39,920 nt of DNA from a virus (IMGVR_UViG_3300049595_001759:1-39920); one strand, 5' to 3'. Positions 1-6,234 are shown, numbered from the stretch's first letter. Made by a program: numbers and translations. Notes: generated from the letters alone by a model not told the origin.

Positions 1-86
1 ACGAGCAAGCAGAAATAATTGGTAAATTATTCTCTTGGGTCGTAGTAAAAGCAATAAAAGCAACGCACAAAGTAATTTATAAATAA
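1..86 (+). CDS. 3' end of a truncated plus-strand gene (uncertain)
   Basis: An open frame enters from the left edge in the third frame and stops with TAA at 84-86. The visible tail is about 27 residues, hydrophobic in the middle (LFSWVVVKAIKA) and lysine-rich at the end. It sits just before the promoter of the next gene, which fits the end of an upstream transcription unit. Too little is visible to assign a family, and it could be chance. Confidence 0.35.
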   Translation, partial: EQAEIIGKLFSWVVVKAIKATHKVIYK

Positions 87-89
87 AAC

Positions 90-119
90 TTGACAAGGGC
101 TATTCCTATGGTCTAGCCT
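90..119 (+). promoter_or_regulatory. Sigma70-like promoter for the DUF3846 gene
   Basis: TTGACA at 90-95 is followed after 18 bp by TAGCCT at 114-119. It would start transcription about 20 bases before the ribosome binding site AAAGGA of the gene at 148. The -35 box is a perfect match; the -10 box is moderate. Confidence 0.55.
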
Positions 120-147
120 TACACTTATCAAACAGAAAGGAAATAAA

Positions 148-483
148 ATGCTTGCTATCAAACTAAATGCTGAAGGACAAGCAGAGGAAGTCCAACTAGC
201 AGATGAAGGTTCTCAACTAGAGCAACTTCAATCTGCCGTAGGCGGACTTGTTCAAGCGATAGACTTCACCGCAGACTTGACAATCTGGGTAAATGAAGAA
301 GGAAAACTTTATGGGTTGCCAATCAACCCTATGGCAACTTTCTTATGGGAAAAGTATTTCGGACTTACTGACTTTATTTGTGGAGATGTAATCTTCACAG
401 GTGGCACAGGTGAGGAAGGCGAAACGCTAGGACTCAATGATGAAACCGCGAAACAACTTCGTGAGTTTCTCCGTATTGACTAA
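148..483 (+). CDS. DUF3846-like phage protein
   Basis: A 111-residue acidic protein whose centre and C-terminus match what I recall of DUF3846: a 'VGG' turn, then LTIWVNEEGKLYGLPINP (about 44-61), then GDVIFTGGTGEEGETLGL (about 79-96). These proteins are common in actinophages and plasmids and their role is unknown. ATG is preceded by AAAGGA at good spacing. It is followed 17 bases later by the HTH gene at 501, with its own ribosome site, so the two are probably co-transcribed. Confidence 0.65.
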   Translation: MLAIKLNAEGQAEEVQLADEGSQLEQLQSAVGGLVQAIDFTADLTIWVNEEGKLYGLPINPMATFLWEKYFGLTDFICGDVIFTGGTGEEGETLGLNDETAKQLREFLRID

Positions 484-500
484 CTCAAACAAAGGACAAA

Positions 501-1166
501 ATGACAACCGCAATCAACTTCCGCACTAACCCCGGCCAACTAGAAAAGGCTCACGGGGCACGCTACGCAATTAGAACAGAAAGACCTACTTTCTATCGCA
601 GGGCAGGGCAGAACAAAATAGCAAAACTACAACTACCTGAAAATGTGGTTGTGGCTTTTTCTATGCTGACAAGCCCACTAGATAAAAAAATGAGAAACGA
701 TTATGTAGTGGCGTTAGTAGGTGCTGGCTGGACACAAGCGTCCGTAGCGAGAGCGTCTAAATTATCTCCGCAGATGATTAGAGTAATTCTAAACTCTCAC
801 ACTAGCACAGGCGTTCCGCCAACGCTATTTGTTCCACCCGTTCCAAAGCACGCACCAAAGGTAGGGCAATCTCGTTATGTAATGCCTACACCTGAACTAC
901 TGGCAAGGCTGAAGGAACTTCAACCCTACGCACAGCAGGTAAGAGCAAACAGCCCTCGCTTTCGCGCTGAGGCTGAGGAATACACCTACCTACTCAATCA
1001 AGCACACAACGAACAAAAAGTTACTCTCTATCGCTTGGCAAAGTTATTAGGAGTAACTACTTCGGCACTTGCTTTCCGCTTGGTTCGGTATGGATACCGC
1101 ACAACTACACTAGGAAAATCTTCTTCCTACAAGCCCGTTCTACACAAAAACAGAAGCACAGTCTAA
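501..1166 (+). CDS. HTH DNA-binding protein, paralogue of the gene at the right end of the window
   Basis: A 221-residue basic protein. A helix-turn-helix lies at about 74-100 (YVVALVGAGWTQASVARASK, then LSPQMIRVIL). The C-terminal third has a second HTH-like stretch (VTLYRLAKLLGVTTSALAFR). That part, from about 134 onward, is clearly homologous to the truncated protein starting at 39347, sharing for example AQQVR, SP+FR-EAEEYT and LYRLAK-LGVT. AAAGGA precedes the ATG. A rho-independent terminator follows directly. It is likely a transcription regulator; its target is not visible. Confidence 0.7.
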   Translation: MTTAINFRTNPGQLEKAHGARYAIRTERPTFYRRAGQNKIAKLQLPENVVVAFSMLTSPLDKKMRNDYVVALVGAGWTQASVARASKLSPQMIRVILNSHTSTGVPPTLFVPPVPKHAPKVGQSRYVMPTPELLARLKELQPYAQQVRANSPRFRAEAEEYTYLLNQAHNEQKVTLYRLAKLLGVTTSALAFRLVRYGYRTTTLGKSSSYKPVLHKNRSTV

Positions 1167-1184
1167 GTTCTGGTTCTGGAATAA

Positions 1185-1222
1185 AGAAAGCCCCCTAGTT
1201 TTTGCTAGGGGGTTTCTTTTTT
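1185..1222 (+). terminator. Rho-independent terminator after the HTH gene
   Basis: A stem of CCCCCTAG with CTAGGGGG, extended by GAAA with TTTC, closes a six-base loop and is followed by a T run. It sits 19 bases after the stop codon of the gene ending at 1166, so it ends the left plus-strand unit. Confidence 0.9.
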
Positions 1223-1275
1223 GACGCCTTATGCCGTCCTTCCAAACTCCACACAAGGACGCAAAAAGTAAAAAA

Positions 1276-1317
1276 CAACGCCCTGCAAGTCAAGTTTAAG
1301 TGACGAGCAAGGCGTTG
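1276..1317 (-). terminator. Probable terminator of the minus-strand lysis genes, ending in a motif-B T tract
   Basis: CAACGCC at 1276-1282 pairs with GGCGTTG at 1311-1317. Read on the minus strand, the second arm is followed by TTTTTTACTTTTT, which here is the reverse complement of the repeated motif B (1263-1274). The stem lies 14 bases beyond the stop of the gene ending at 1331. The loop is 28 bases, long for a terminator. Confidence 0.6.
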
Positions 1318-1330
1318 ATTTTGTTAATAC

Positions 1331-1810
1331 TTAGTTAGTGACTTCTACTGAAGTCCCTTCGAACAAACAAGAGATTAGTTTCTCGTCCTGAGCATTGACT
1401 TTTTCTACCGAAGTCTTAGCAAACTGAGCGAGAGACTTCATAGTCCCTGCACTTAGCCAACCAAACTTGTCACTACCCGCATCGAGAAAGCCGAGTTCGA
1501 CAAGACGGAATTGCACCAAACCAACTGATGCAGAATTTCTGGATTTCGACTCGAAAACAAGGTTCGACAACGAAACAACTTTTTTAGATGCAGCAAGTTT
1601 TGACGGGGCTGGTGCATCATTTTTACTTTTTGCCTCTTCGACAGGTGCAGCAACAGCAACAACTTCTTCAACAACTTCTGCTTCTAGAGTTTCTGGCTCT
1701 GTCCACACGGGTTCGGGTTGCGCTGGTGGGGCAAATGTAGGGACAACTTCCGCACTCTCAAGCACGGGTGTTGGCTCTGAGACCTCAGGTTCTTTGGCGT
1801 TCTCTATCAA
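1331..1810 (-). CDS. Peptidoglycan-binding-like acidic protein coupled to the transglycosylase
   Basis: A 159-residue protein if it starts at the TTG that overlaps the upstream stop as TTGA (1807-1810), with GAAGGAG placed 7 bases before it. A longer frame to 1843 lacks such a site. The first 90 residues are Pro/Glu/Val/Ala-rich and look disordered. The C-terminus (LVQFRLVELGFLDAGSDKFG, then LSAGTMKSLAQFAK) resembles a PG_binding_1 fold, which binds cell-wall glycan. Tight coupling to the lytic transglycosylase suggests a two-protein wall-degrading unit for virion entry or lysis. Confidence 0.6.
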   Translation of the reverse strand: MIENAKEPEVSEPTPVLESAEVVPTFAPPAQPEPVWTEPETLEAEVVEEVVAVAAPVEEAKSKNDAPAPSKLAASKKVVSLSNLVFESKSRNSASVGLVQFRLVELGFLDAGSDKFGWLSAGTMKSLAQFAKTSVEKVNAQDEKLISCLFEGTSVEVTN

Positions 1811-2439
1811 GGGGTTACTCCTTCGGGAAACTTCTTGAGCCAAGATTCATAGCGTTCTTGGTCTACACCATTATACCCGCTACCAACTTTCCAAGCCTCC
1901 CATTTTTCGCCACCATTACTCATGTGATAAGCAATCTCAGCATTGACTACTGGGTTGAATAGTTCCGCATTTGATTTGAGGTCAAACTTTTCTCGGCGGT
2001 CTACTCCTAGTCCGCCAATCATATTAATCTGGAAGATTCCGTATGAAGAGTCGCCTGTTCTTGTATTGCCATTGAAGGCAATAGGGCGACCATTAGACTC
2101 CTTCTTCACAACAGCCCAAGCGACCTTTAGGGCTTTGCCCTCAAACCCAACGGCATAGAGCAGTTGAGCGAGTTCTTCGTCCGTGAAGGTGGTTCGCTGG
2201 TCAGCAAACCTCTGGAGTTGTAGAGCCTTGATTTTTTCCTTATGGGCGACGATTTCAGCCTCGATAAGTTGTTCGTAGGTTTTCTTTTCTTGCTGTTGCT
2301 GCTGCACTTCGACAACAGTTTTTACTTTTTGTTCGTCTGCGTTGGACGCTTGAACATAGGTAGAGAAAGTCGAAATAACTCCAACCGAAAGCAATACGCT
2401 CAAGATTTGTTCGACAACTCTGCTCTTAGTTTTCTGCAT
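1807..2439 (-). CDS. Secreted SLT-type lytic transglycosylase
   Basis: A 210-residue protein that would cleave the MurNAc-GlcNAc bond of peptidoglycan. A signal-like hydrophobic stretch spans about 10-30, followed by a Gln/Glu/Lys coiled coil (about 40-75). The SLT/lysozyme-like domain follows: the catalytic glutamate is probably E114 in VVKKESNGRP, followed by SSYGIFQINM and, further on, NAEIAYHMSNGG and WEAWKVGSGYNG. I chose ATG at 2439 because AAAGGA stands just upstream; an in-frame ATG further up lacks a site. Its stop overlaps the start of the peptidoglycan-binding gene. Confidence 0.8.
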   Translation of the reverse strand: MQKTKSRVVEQILSVLLSVGVISTFSTYVQASNADEQKVKTVVEVQQQQQEKKTYEQLIEAEIVAHKEKIKALQLQRFADQRTTFTDEELAQLLYAVGFEGKALKVAWAVVKKESNGRPIAFNGNTRTGDSSYGIFQINMIGGLGVDRREKFDLKSNAELFNPVVNAEIAYHMSNGGEKWEAWKVGSGYNGVDQERYESWLKKFPEGVTP

Positions 2440-2468
2440 TGATTTTCCTTTGTTTGGGGACATGGACT

Positions 2469-2568
2469 CTGCGTTGTATAAACCGCAGTTGGGTTGCTGA
2501 CTAAGCCAACCGAGCCACCCTCATTGGGGAGACAGGTATTACTTACCTTTCCTAAGTTTGTCGTTAGG
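2469..2568 (-). promoter_or_regulatory. Structured 5' leader of the transglycosylase gene
   Basis: The roughly 180 bases between this gene and the next upstream one hold no convincing ORF but four small inverted repeats in a row: CCTAA/TTAGG (2551-2568), AGGTA/TACCT (2534-2548), GGTTGCT/AGCCAACC with one bulge (2492-2511) and CTGCG/CGCAG (2469-2488). A weak promoter (TTCCTG, 17 bp, TATTAC on the minus strand near 2580-2608) could start a leader covering all four. No known riboswitch class is recognised. Confidence 0.4.
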
Positions 2569-2623
2569 TCGTATGTCGTTCATAGGTAATACTCTATCAC
2601 AGGAAAGTCAGGAAGGTAGCCTT

Positions 2624-2740
2624 TTACAGGCACTTTCCGCAACAAGCCCCGTGGTTGTAGTCGTTTTCATACAGGGAAAACTGGCTACCGCACTTCCAAC
2701 AGGCTATGTAAATGATTTGTTTTTTCTTGGTTTTTGTCAT
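2624..2740 (-). CDS. Small zinc-ribbon protein
   Basis: A 38-residue ORF with a lysine-rich N-terminus and two cysteine pairs, CWKC at 14-17 and CCGKC at 33-37, which is a typical zinc-ribbon layout. AAGGGGAAGAAA precedes the ATG and a full promoter lies upstream at 2762-2790. Function unknown; such peptides are frequent in phage early regions. Confidence 0.7.
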   Translation of the reverse strand: MTKTKKKQIIYIACWKCGSQFSLYENDYNHGACCGKCL

Positions 2741-2761
2741 TTTCTTCCCCTTTCATAGACA

Positions 2762-2790
2762 ACAATACAATAGTCCAAGTTCTTTGTCAA
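2762..2790 (-). promoter_or_regulatory. Promoter of the small zinc-ribbon gene
   Basis: On the minus strand TTGACA (2785-2790) and TATTGT (2762-2767) are separated by 17 bp, starting transcription shortly before the ATG at 2740. Confidence 0.7.
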
Positions 2791-2808
2791 GCGACACGCC
2801 AAAAGAAT

Positions 2809-2850
2809 AGAGACCCTCTGACGGGGGAAGGTTTGTGTCAGAGAGCCTCT
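2809..2850 (-). terminator. Hairpin terminator after the membrane-protein gene at 2894
   Basis: CTCTGAC pairs with GTCAGAG, with an outer AGAG/CTCT extension across a small internal loop. On the minus strand the stem is followed by a T-rich stretch. It separates the gene ending at 2894 from the next promoter at 2790. Confidence 0.65.
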
Positions 2851-2893
2851 AGTCCAACTTCATTATGTCATACTATTGACAGGAAATCAAGTC

Positions 2894-3049
2894 CTAAGGT
2901 TTCTCCCTTATGGACAGAACAGCCGAAGTAATCGCCACAGCGCCGAGGGCTAAGGACACATCTGAGTCTCCCCAGATAGCCATTACAACAGCGAGCGCAG
3001 ATGCCACGCTGGCAACTACCGCAGACCAAACTACATTGAGATTATTCAT
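2894..3049 (-). CDS. Small membrane protein with two predicted spans
   Basis: A 51-residue protein with two hydrophobic helices, about 6-25 (VVWSAVVASVASALAVVMAI) and 31-46, and a short basic tail. AGGCAGGAA precedes the ATG, which overlaps the end of the HTH gene by 8 bases, implying translational coupling. Holin or superinfection-exclusion roles are possible from shape alone; nothing specific is seen. Confidence 0.6.
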   Translation of the reverse strand: MNNLNVVWSAVVASVASALAVVMAIWGDSDVSLALGAVAITSAVLSIREKP

Positions 3050-3245
3050 TTCCTGCCTTCTTTCTTTTAGGGCTAGTTCTACCTCTGAGACGGGCTGAAG
3101 GGTCTCTCAAAACAACTCCACTACTACGAATCGCTTTCCTCGCTGTCCTATAACAGACACCAAGTTCTTCAGCCACATCATCTATGGCAAGACCAGAGTT
3201 GTATAACTTTGCAGCATCAATCTCTATCTTTTTACTTTTTGCCAC
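3042..3245 (-). CDS. Small HTH DNA-binding protein
   Basis: A 67-residue very basic protein. Residues 11-41 (AAKLYNSGLAIDDVAEELGV, then CYRTARKAIR) form a resolvase/HTH_7-like helix-turn-helix, followed by an Arg/Lys tail. The apparent start is GTG, and its first codons are themselves the repeated motif B (3229-3240), so either the motif is translated here or a later start is used. Part of a run of small overlapping genes from 3744 down to 2894. Confidence 0.6.
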   Translation of the reverse strand: MAKSKKIEIDAAKLYNSGLAIDDVAEELGVCYRTARKAIRSSGVVLRDPSARLRGRTSPKRKKAGNE

Positions 3246-3252
3246 TTCTGAA

Positions 3253-3429
3253 TTACGCCTTTCGTTTCTTCTTTTTTATCGCTTTGTAGATGAAATAAGA
3301 AAGCACACCAACTATCAACGCAGGTGTATAGACAGCAACGCTGAAGAAGTTTGATGATACTTCTATCCACTCAAACTGACAGGCAAGACCGCAATCCATT
3401 GGGTCAAGCATTACATTAGTTTCTTCCAT
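3253..3429 (-). CDS. Small single-span membrane protein
   Basis: A 58-residue protein with an acidic N-terminus, one hydrophobic helix (about 30-49, VAVYTPALIVGVLSYFIY) and a KKKKRK tail, suggesting an outside-N, inside-C topology. Its ATG overlaps the previous stop as TAATG and GGGAGG stands at good spacing. No family recognised. Confidence 0.65.
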   Translation of the reverse strand: MEETNVMLDPMDCGLACQFEWIEVSSNFFSVAVYTPALIVGVLSYFIYKAIKKKKRKA

Positions 3430-3596
3430 TAGATTCCTCCCTTCACCTTCTCGTAGTGAAGTTCAGTTAGTTCTTTACGAAGTCTGTTGTTCTCCCGTAT
3501 CAACTTACCTTGCGCTCTGATACCAACAACCATAACAAAGCATGAACCCGCAAGCGCAATAATTATTGCGAACATTGTTCCATTATCAAGCAACAT
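3429..3596 (-). CDS. Small membrane protein with cytoplasmic coiled coil
   Basis: A 55-residue protein starting at the ATG within the end of the upstream zinc-finger gene, with AGGAAGGAA ahead of it. A helix (about 8-24, MFAIIIALAGSCFVMVVGI) is followed by a charged coiled coil (LIRENNRLRKELTELHYEK). The layout resembles Rz-like or holin-accessory proteins, but this is not diagnostic. A longer frame upward overlaps another gene and lacks a ribosome site. Confidence 0.6.
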   Translation of the reverse strand: MLLDNGTMFAIIIALAGSCFVMVVGIRAQGKLIRENNRLRKELTELHYEKVKGGI

Positions 3597-3744
3597 TTGA
3601 TTCTTCCTTCCTGTTAGATAAAGCAATCGCATTGGCGCAGGTGTAGCACCACTTCTCTGTTTCAATACCACCAAGCAAGAACGCATCTACGCCTGAATAA
3701 ACTAACTCCGTGCTTTCGCAAGTAGCATTTATACATTTCTTCAT
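3586..3744 (-). CDS. Small zinc-finger-like protein
   Basis: A 52-residue protein with CINATC at 4-9 and CYTC at about 33-36, consistent with one zinc site. Motif B (3744-3755) abuts the start codon directly, with a GGG just before it, so this is one of the genes whose translation start is fused to the repeat. The end overlaps the next gene by 11 bases. Confidence 0.6.
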   Translation of the reverse strand: MKKCINATCESTELVYSGVDAFLLGGIETEKWCYTCANAIALSNRKEESNVA

Positions 3745-3757
3745 TTTTACTTTTTCC

Positions 3758-4009
3758 CTATCTTTCTTCTTTGTCTAGTTTGATAAACACTTCATTTGTT
3801 TTTATTTGAGGCATTGGTAGTGCTTCCATAAAGGCTCTTGCTTCGGCACTTGTCTTTAGTTCAGACCATTTCTCAAACTGCTCATCACTCATAAAAGCAA
3901 ACTTTAGTAAAAACTCCGCACGAGGTGTGCTAAGTCTTTCTCTGCTTTTGATAAAAGAGGCTTCTCTTTTTGCTAAAGCATTTGCTTTTTTAGTTCTCCA
4001 ACCTGACAT
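3758..4009 (-). CDS. Conserved-looking small phage protein of unknown function
   Basis: An 83-residue protein, basic in its first 30 residues (Lys/Arg/Ala-rich) and helical after that. AAAGGGGG precedes the ATG at 4009. No domain recognised. Confidence 0.6.
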   Translation of the reverse strand: MSGWRTKKANALAKREASFIKSRERLSTPRAEFLLKFAFMSDEQFEKWSELKTSAEARAFMEALPMPQIKTNEVFIKLDKEER

Positions 4010-4030
4010 TATTACTACCCCCTTTAGTTA

Positions 4031-4186
4031 TTATGGATACAACAGGTCTAAACAAAATTGATTCATTTGTTCTGTCGGCACTTTACACATCTCAGGTGTA
4101 GTAGCGTCAAGAGCCCAAGCGAACAAAGCAAGCAAAATAAGTCCAACGGCAATTCTGCGTCTAATAAACTTTGCTTCTGTTTTCAT
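4031..4186 (-). CDS. Small secreted or membrane-anchored protein
   Basis: A 51-residue protein with KFIRRR then a hydrophobic helix (about 13-26, AVGLILLALFAWAL), followed by an outside segment with two cysteines (34 and 45) that could pair. Driven by the promoter at 4232-4260. Confidence 0.6.
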   Translation of the reverse strand: MKTEAKFIRRRIAVGLILLALFAWALDATTPEMCKVPTEQMNQFCLDLLYP

Positions 4187-4231
4187 TTTGTCTTTCTCCC
4201 TTTTCTATTGACTTTCCTAGTCAATACCCTA

Positions 4232-4273
4232 AGATTACAGCCTTCCTGACCTTTTGTCAAACCTTCCTGACTT
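4232..4273 (-). promoter_or_regulatory. Promoter with GTCAGGAAGG operator-like repeats
   Basis: On the minus strand TTGACA (4255-4260) and TAATCT (4232-4237) are 17 bp apart. The spacer contains GGTCAGGAAGG, and a second copy (AAGTCAGGAAGGT) lies just upstream of the -35 at 4261-4273. TGAC and GTCA also form an inverted repeat across the -35. Confidence 0.7.
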
Positions 4274-4283
4274 TCGGCGTGTC

Positions 4284-4817
4284 TTAGTTTCTCCACGCCG
4301 AAACATCAACTTCACTCAGCCACTTCTCAAAGCGACCATTGAACAAGGCGTGCTTGCTTCTCTTAGCCCGTATCAAGTCAATCGCTTCTTGTGGCGTGTA
4401 GCCCTCACGAATAAGGACTAGAGCCATAATTAGACCACTTCGGTTCATACCTGCTTGGCAACGAATAAGGACACGCTGTCCTCGCTTCCACTCTGCGTGA
4501 GCCATACGAACAATTCCTTGTAAATCATTTGGGTCAAAGTCTGCCATGTCGCTGTCATAAAATCCGAAACGGATTTCCTTGACAAACCAATCAACAGGAT
4601 TAGCCCAAGCGTAGGCTGTAATCACAAAATCAAAGTTCTTTTTTGTAATTGCTGGCGTTGCTAGTTGGTCATAAATGTCGTCATCATCAGTTCCACCCTG
4701 CCATAAGCCGGGCAATAACTCAGACCACAATTCTTTTGGATAGTCAATCGTATAAGAGCGTGGTGCTATTTTTGTTTCTAGTAGTTCTAGTGCTTCATCT
4801 TGTGGAGAAGTGTTCAT
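4284..4817 (-). CDS. Dual-specificity / tyrosine phosphatase-like protein
   Basis: A 177-residue protein with the cysteine phosphatase signature CX5R (CQAGMNRSG, about 119-127), which forms the phosphate-binding loop, and a following helix GLIMALVLIREG typical of dual-specificity phosphatases. The N-terminal half (LWQGGTDDDD, then FDFVITAYAWANPVDW) fits the fold's start and general-acid loop region. The histidine usual before the cysteine is replaced (IRC). AAAGGGGAAA precedes the ATG. The substrate could be a phosphoprotein or phosphorylated RNA or nucleotide; not decidable here. Confidence 0.7.
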   Translation of the reverse strand: MNTSPQDEALELLETKIAPRSYTIDYPKELWSELLPGLWQGGTDDDDIYDQLATPAITKKNFDFVITAYAWANPVDWFVKEIRFGFYDSDMADFDPNDLQGIVRMAHAEWKRGQRVLIRCQAGMNRSGLIMALVLIREGYTPQEAIDLIRAKRSKHALFNGRFEKWLSEVDVSAWRN

Positions 4818-4840
4818 TTGTATTTCCCCTTTCTATGGAG

Positions 4841-4870
4841 AGTTTATCATACCTTCCTGACATTTGTCAA
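4841..4870 (-). promoter_or_regulatory. Promoter of the phosphatase gene with operator-like spacer
   Basis: Minus-strand TTGACA (4865-4870), 18 bp spacer containing TGTCAGGAAGG, and TAAACT (4841-4846). TGACA-AA-TGTCA forms an inverted repeat overlapping the -35. Confidence 0.75.
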
Positions 4871-4876
4871 ATCGGC

Positions 4877-5110
4877 TTATGAAACTTTTTTCTTGCGCTT
4901 ACGCACTACTTTCTTTTTCAAGTCATACTTTTGCTTGGCATACCAGCCAAGACCAAAGAACAGAACAAGACCTAGAGCAGAGGCGTCAATCATTATCATA
5001 ATGAACAGAACCGCAATAACTACTAAAGCGATTTTCTTATAGATAATCTTCTCTACCTTCGTTGTTCGGTATGCGTATTTGAAATCACCGAATAGCCAAT
5101 CTCTAAACAT
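4877..5110 (-). CDS. Small membrane protein with very basic tail
   Basis: A 77-residue protein starting at ATG 5110, preceded by GAAGGGGGAA. Two adjacent hydrophobic helices (about 25-55, IALVVIAVLFIMIMI then LGLVLFFGLGWY) are followed by a Lys/Arg tail (KKKVVRKRKKK). Holin-like in shape, but located away from the lysis genes. Function unknown. Confidence 0.65.
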   Translation of the reverse strand: MFRDWLFGDFKYAYRTTKVEKIIYKKIALVVIAVLFIMIMIDASALGLVLFFGLGWYAKQKYDLKKKVVRKRKKKVS

Positions 5111-5135
5111 AAGTTCCCCCTTCTTAGGTATCCAC

Positions 5136-5165
5136 ATACTATCAAACCTTCCTGACATTTGTCAA
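5136..5165 (-). promoter_or_regulatory. Promoter of the basic-tail membrane gene with operator-like spacer
   Basis: Minus-strand TTGACA (5160-5165), 18 bp spacer with the same TGTCAGGAAGG word, and TAGTAT (5136-5141). With 4232 and 4841 it makes three successive promoters sharing the word at the same place. Confidence 0.75.
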
Positions 5166-5185
5166 GTCCCTTCAGCAAACAACCC

Positions 5186-5281
5186 AAGTTGTTTTTACTT
5201 GCAGCGGATCTGAAGGAGAGTTTTTACTTTTTGCTAATGCACCACCGGGCCCTCGATTTGACCAAGTTGTTTATAGTTGCC
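5186..5281. repeat. Intergenic A-B-A repeat module
   Basis: Element A (AAGTTGTTTTTACTTGC, 5186-5202), motif B (5221-5232) and a second element A (AAGTTGTTTATAGTTGCC, 5264-5281) are arranged in one ~100 base block with the word GGATCTG between. It lies between a terminator and the next promoter and contains no ORF. AACAAC and GTTGTT just before it can form a small hairpin. Role unknown. Confidence 0.7.
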
Positions 5282-5285
5282 AAAG

Positions 5286-5314
5286 AAAAAACCCCCGCAT
5301 CAACGGGGGCTTCT
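5286..5314 (-). terminator. Terminator after the gene ending at 5332
   Basis: CCCCCG pairs with CGGGGG around a CATCAA loop, with flanking A-rich and T-containing arms. It lies 18 bases past the stop codon on the minus strand, where it is followed by an A/T-mixed tract. Confidence 0.75.
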
Positions 5315-5331
5315 CTAAAATCTGTTGGGCT

Positions 5332-5556
5332 TTAGTTCTTGACCAGAACCGCTTTATCAAACTCTTTGGCACACTCTCTGCCTATGTTCCAGAACCCCTG
5401 TGAGTCTGCTTCGCTGGCTGGGTGTAGCACCGCACCACCTGTGGATACATTTACTAGGTAAGCGTTCTTACCTGTCTTGCGTCCGCATTGAATACAGTAG
5501 TTCTCGTAGTTGCCATTAGGCTCTACCCAATTTACAAAATCTCCGAAAGAAATCAT
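5332..5556 (-). CDS. Small zinc-binding-like protein
   Basis: A 74-residue protein with CIQC at 21-24 and a third cysteine at 62 (NIGRECAKEF). The motif W(N)IGREC resembles short actinophage zinc proteins; I cannot name a family. A promoter (TTGACT, 17 bp, TAAGAT) stands at 5589-5617. Confidence 0.6.
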   Translation of the reverse strand: MISFGDFVNWVEPNGNYENYCIQCGRKTGKNAYLVNVSTGGAVLHPASEADSQGFWNIGRECAKEFDKAVLVKN

Positions 5557-5588
5557 TTATTTCACCCCCTTCCTTCTTTGATAAGTTA

Positions 5589-5617
5589 ATCTTACTACAT
5601 CTCTAAACAAAAGTCAA
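5589..5617 (-). promoter_or_regulatory. Promoter of the gene at 5332-5556
   Basis: Minus-strand TTGACT (5612-5617), 17 bp spacer, TAAGAT (5589-5594). Confidence 0.65.
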
Positions 5618-5624
5618 ATACCTT

Positions 5625-5792
5625 TTATTCACCCCCACCCAAACCTAAGACTTCATCTAGCCAAACTTCCGTGTTGAGCCTAAAGGCTTCGTGTTCCATA
5701 GCGTCTAGGTCAGGTGTGTCCATTACTAGCACTAACTCATCTTCTGGCTCGTATTGCTTTCTTGCCTTTCTTGTTTGTTTCAGTTTTAGCAT
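5625..5792 (-). CDS. Small acidic protein
   Basis: A 55-residue protein: basic first 15 residues (LKLKQTRKARKQ) then an acidic helix-rich body ending in GLGGGE. GGAGGAAGAA precedes the ATG. Its leader hairpin (5824-5846) is related to that of the next upstream gene. No family recognised. Confidence 0.6.
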   Translation of the reverse strand: MLKLKQTRKARKQYEPEDELVLVMDTPDLDAMEHEAFRLNTEVWLDEVLGLGGGE

Positions 5793-5823
5793 TTCTTCCT
5801 CCTCTTGGGATTATTTATCCCTC

Positions 5824-5846
5824 TACTTATTAACGACGATTAAGTA
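5824..5846 (-). promoter_or_regulatory. Leader hairpin with conserved ATCGTC loop (copy 1)
   Basis: TACTTA and TAAGTA (6 bp) flank an 11-base loop; on the minus strand the loop reads ATCGTCGTTAA. A sister hairpin at 5988-6012 has a different stem but nearly the same loop, followed in both by GTAGAGGGA. It lies in the leader of the gene at 5625-5792. Confidence 0.55.
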
Positions 5847-5865
5847 AGCCAAAAGTCAATGACTC

Positions 5866-5958
5866 TTAGTCTTTCTCCACTTCATCTAGCAAATCCCACA
5901 GGACAGGTTCTAAGGCTTTACTTAGTTCGTCTAGTTTCTGTTGTAGTGTCTTTTCCAT
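5866..5958 (-). CDS. Thirty-residue acidic peptide
   Basis: A 30-residue, strongly charged, helical peptide (MEKTLQQKLDELSKALEPV, then LWDLLDEVEKD). AAGGAGGAAA before the ATG is a near-perfect ribosome site, which supports it despite its size. Confidence 0.55.
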   Translation of the reverse strand: MEKTLQQKLDELSKALEPVLWDLLDEVEKD

Positions 5959-5987
5959 TGAGGCTTTCCTCCTTTCTGTTTTTCCCT

Positions 5988-6012
5988 CTACCTCTTATGA
6001 CGATTGAGGTAG
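5988..6012 (-). promoter_or_regulatory. Leader hairpin with conserved ATCGTC loop (copy 2)
   Basis: CTACCTC and GAGGTAG (7 bp) flank an 11-base loop that reads AATCGTCATAA on the minus strand. The stem differs from copy 1 by paired changes, while loop and 3' flank are kept. It heads the leader of the 30-residue peptide gene. Confidence 0.55.
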
Positions 6013-6113
6013 GCATTTCTCAATGGATTATTTTTGTGACCTATTTCACAGGCAAAATGTCCGTTTTGTCTTCACATCATTTGGGTCAGGGTTTCTGGGA
6101 TTTTAGACTTCTC

Positions 6114-6167
6114 AAATTGTTTGTAGTGTGCAAATGCACTGGGCGCTATTGCAGGTTTTTACTTTTT
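6114..6167. repeat. Intergenic A-B repeat module
   Basis: Element A (AAATTGTTTGTAGTGTGC, 6114-6131) followed by motif B (6156-6167). It lies between the terminator at 6197 and the peptide gene at 5958, in a 276-base stretch that otherwise holds only the leader hairpin. Confidence 0.6.
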
Positions 6168-6196
6168 GCCACAGCGTCCCACTGCAAATTAAATAA

Positions 6197-6223
6197 AAAT
6201 ACCCCGCACTAGGCGGGGCATTT
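6197..6223 (-). terminator. Terminator after the gene ending at 6235
   Basis: CCCCGC pairs with GCGGGG around a short loop, with AT-rich arms on both sides. It begins 12 bases beyond the stop codon on the minus strand. Confidence 0.8.
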
Positions 6224-6234
6224 CTAATTGTTTG

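Noticed and set aside
1467-1838. Plus-strand open frame opposite the peptidoglycan-binding gene
   Set aside because: It is a shadow with Ser/Thr-rich low-complexity translation and no ribosome site; the minus frame has family features.
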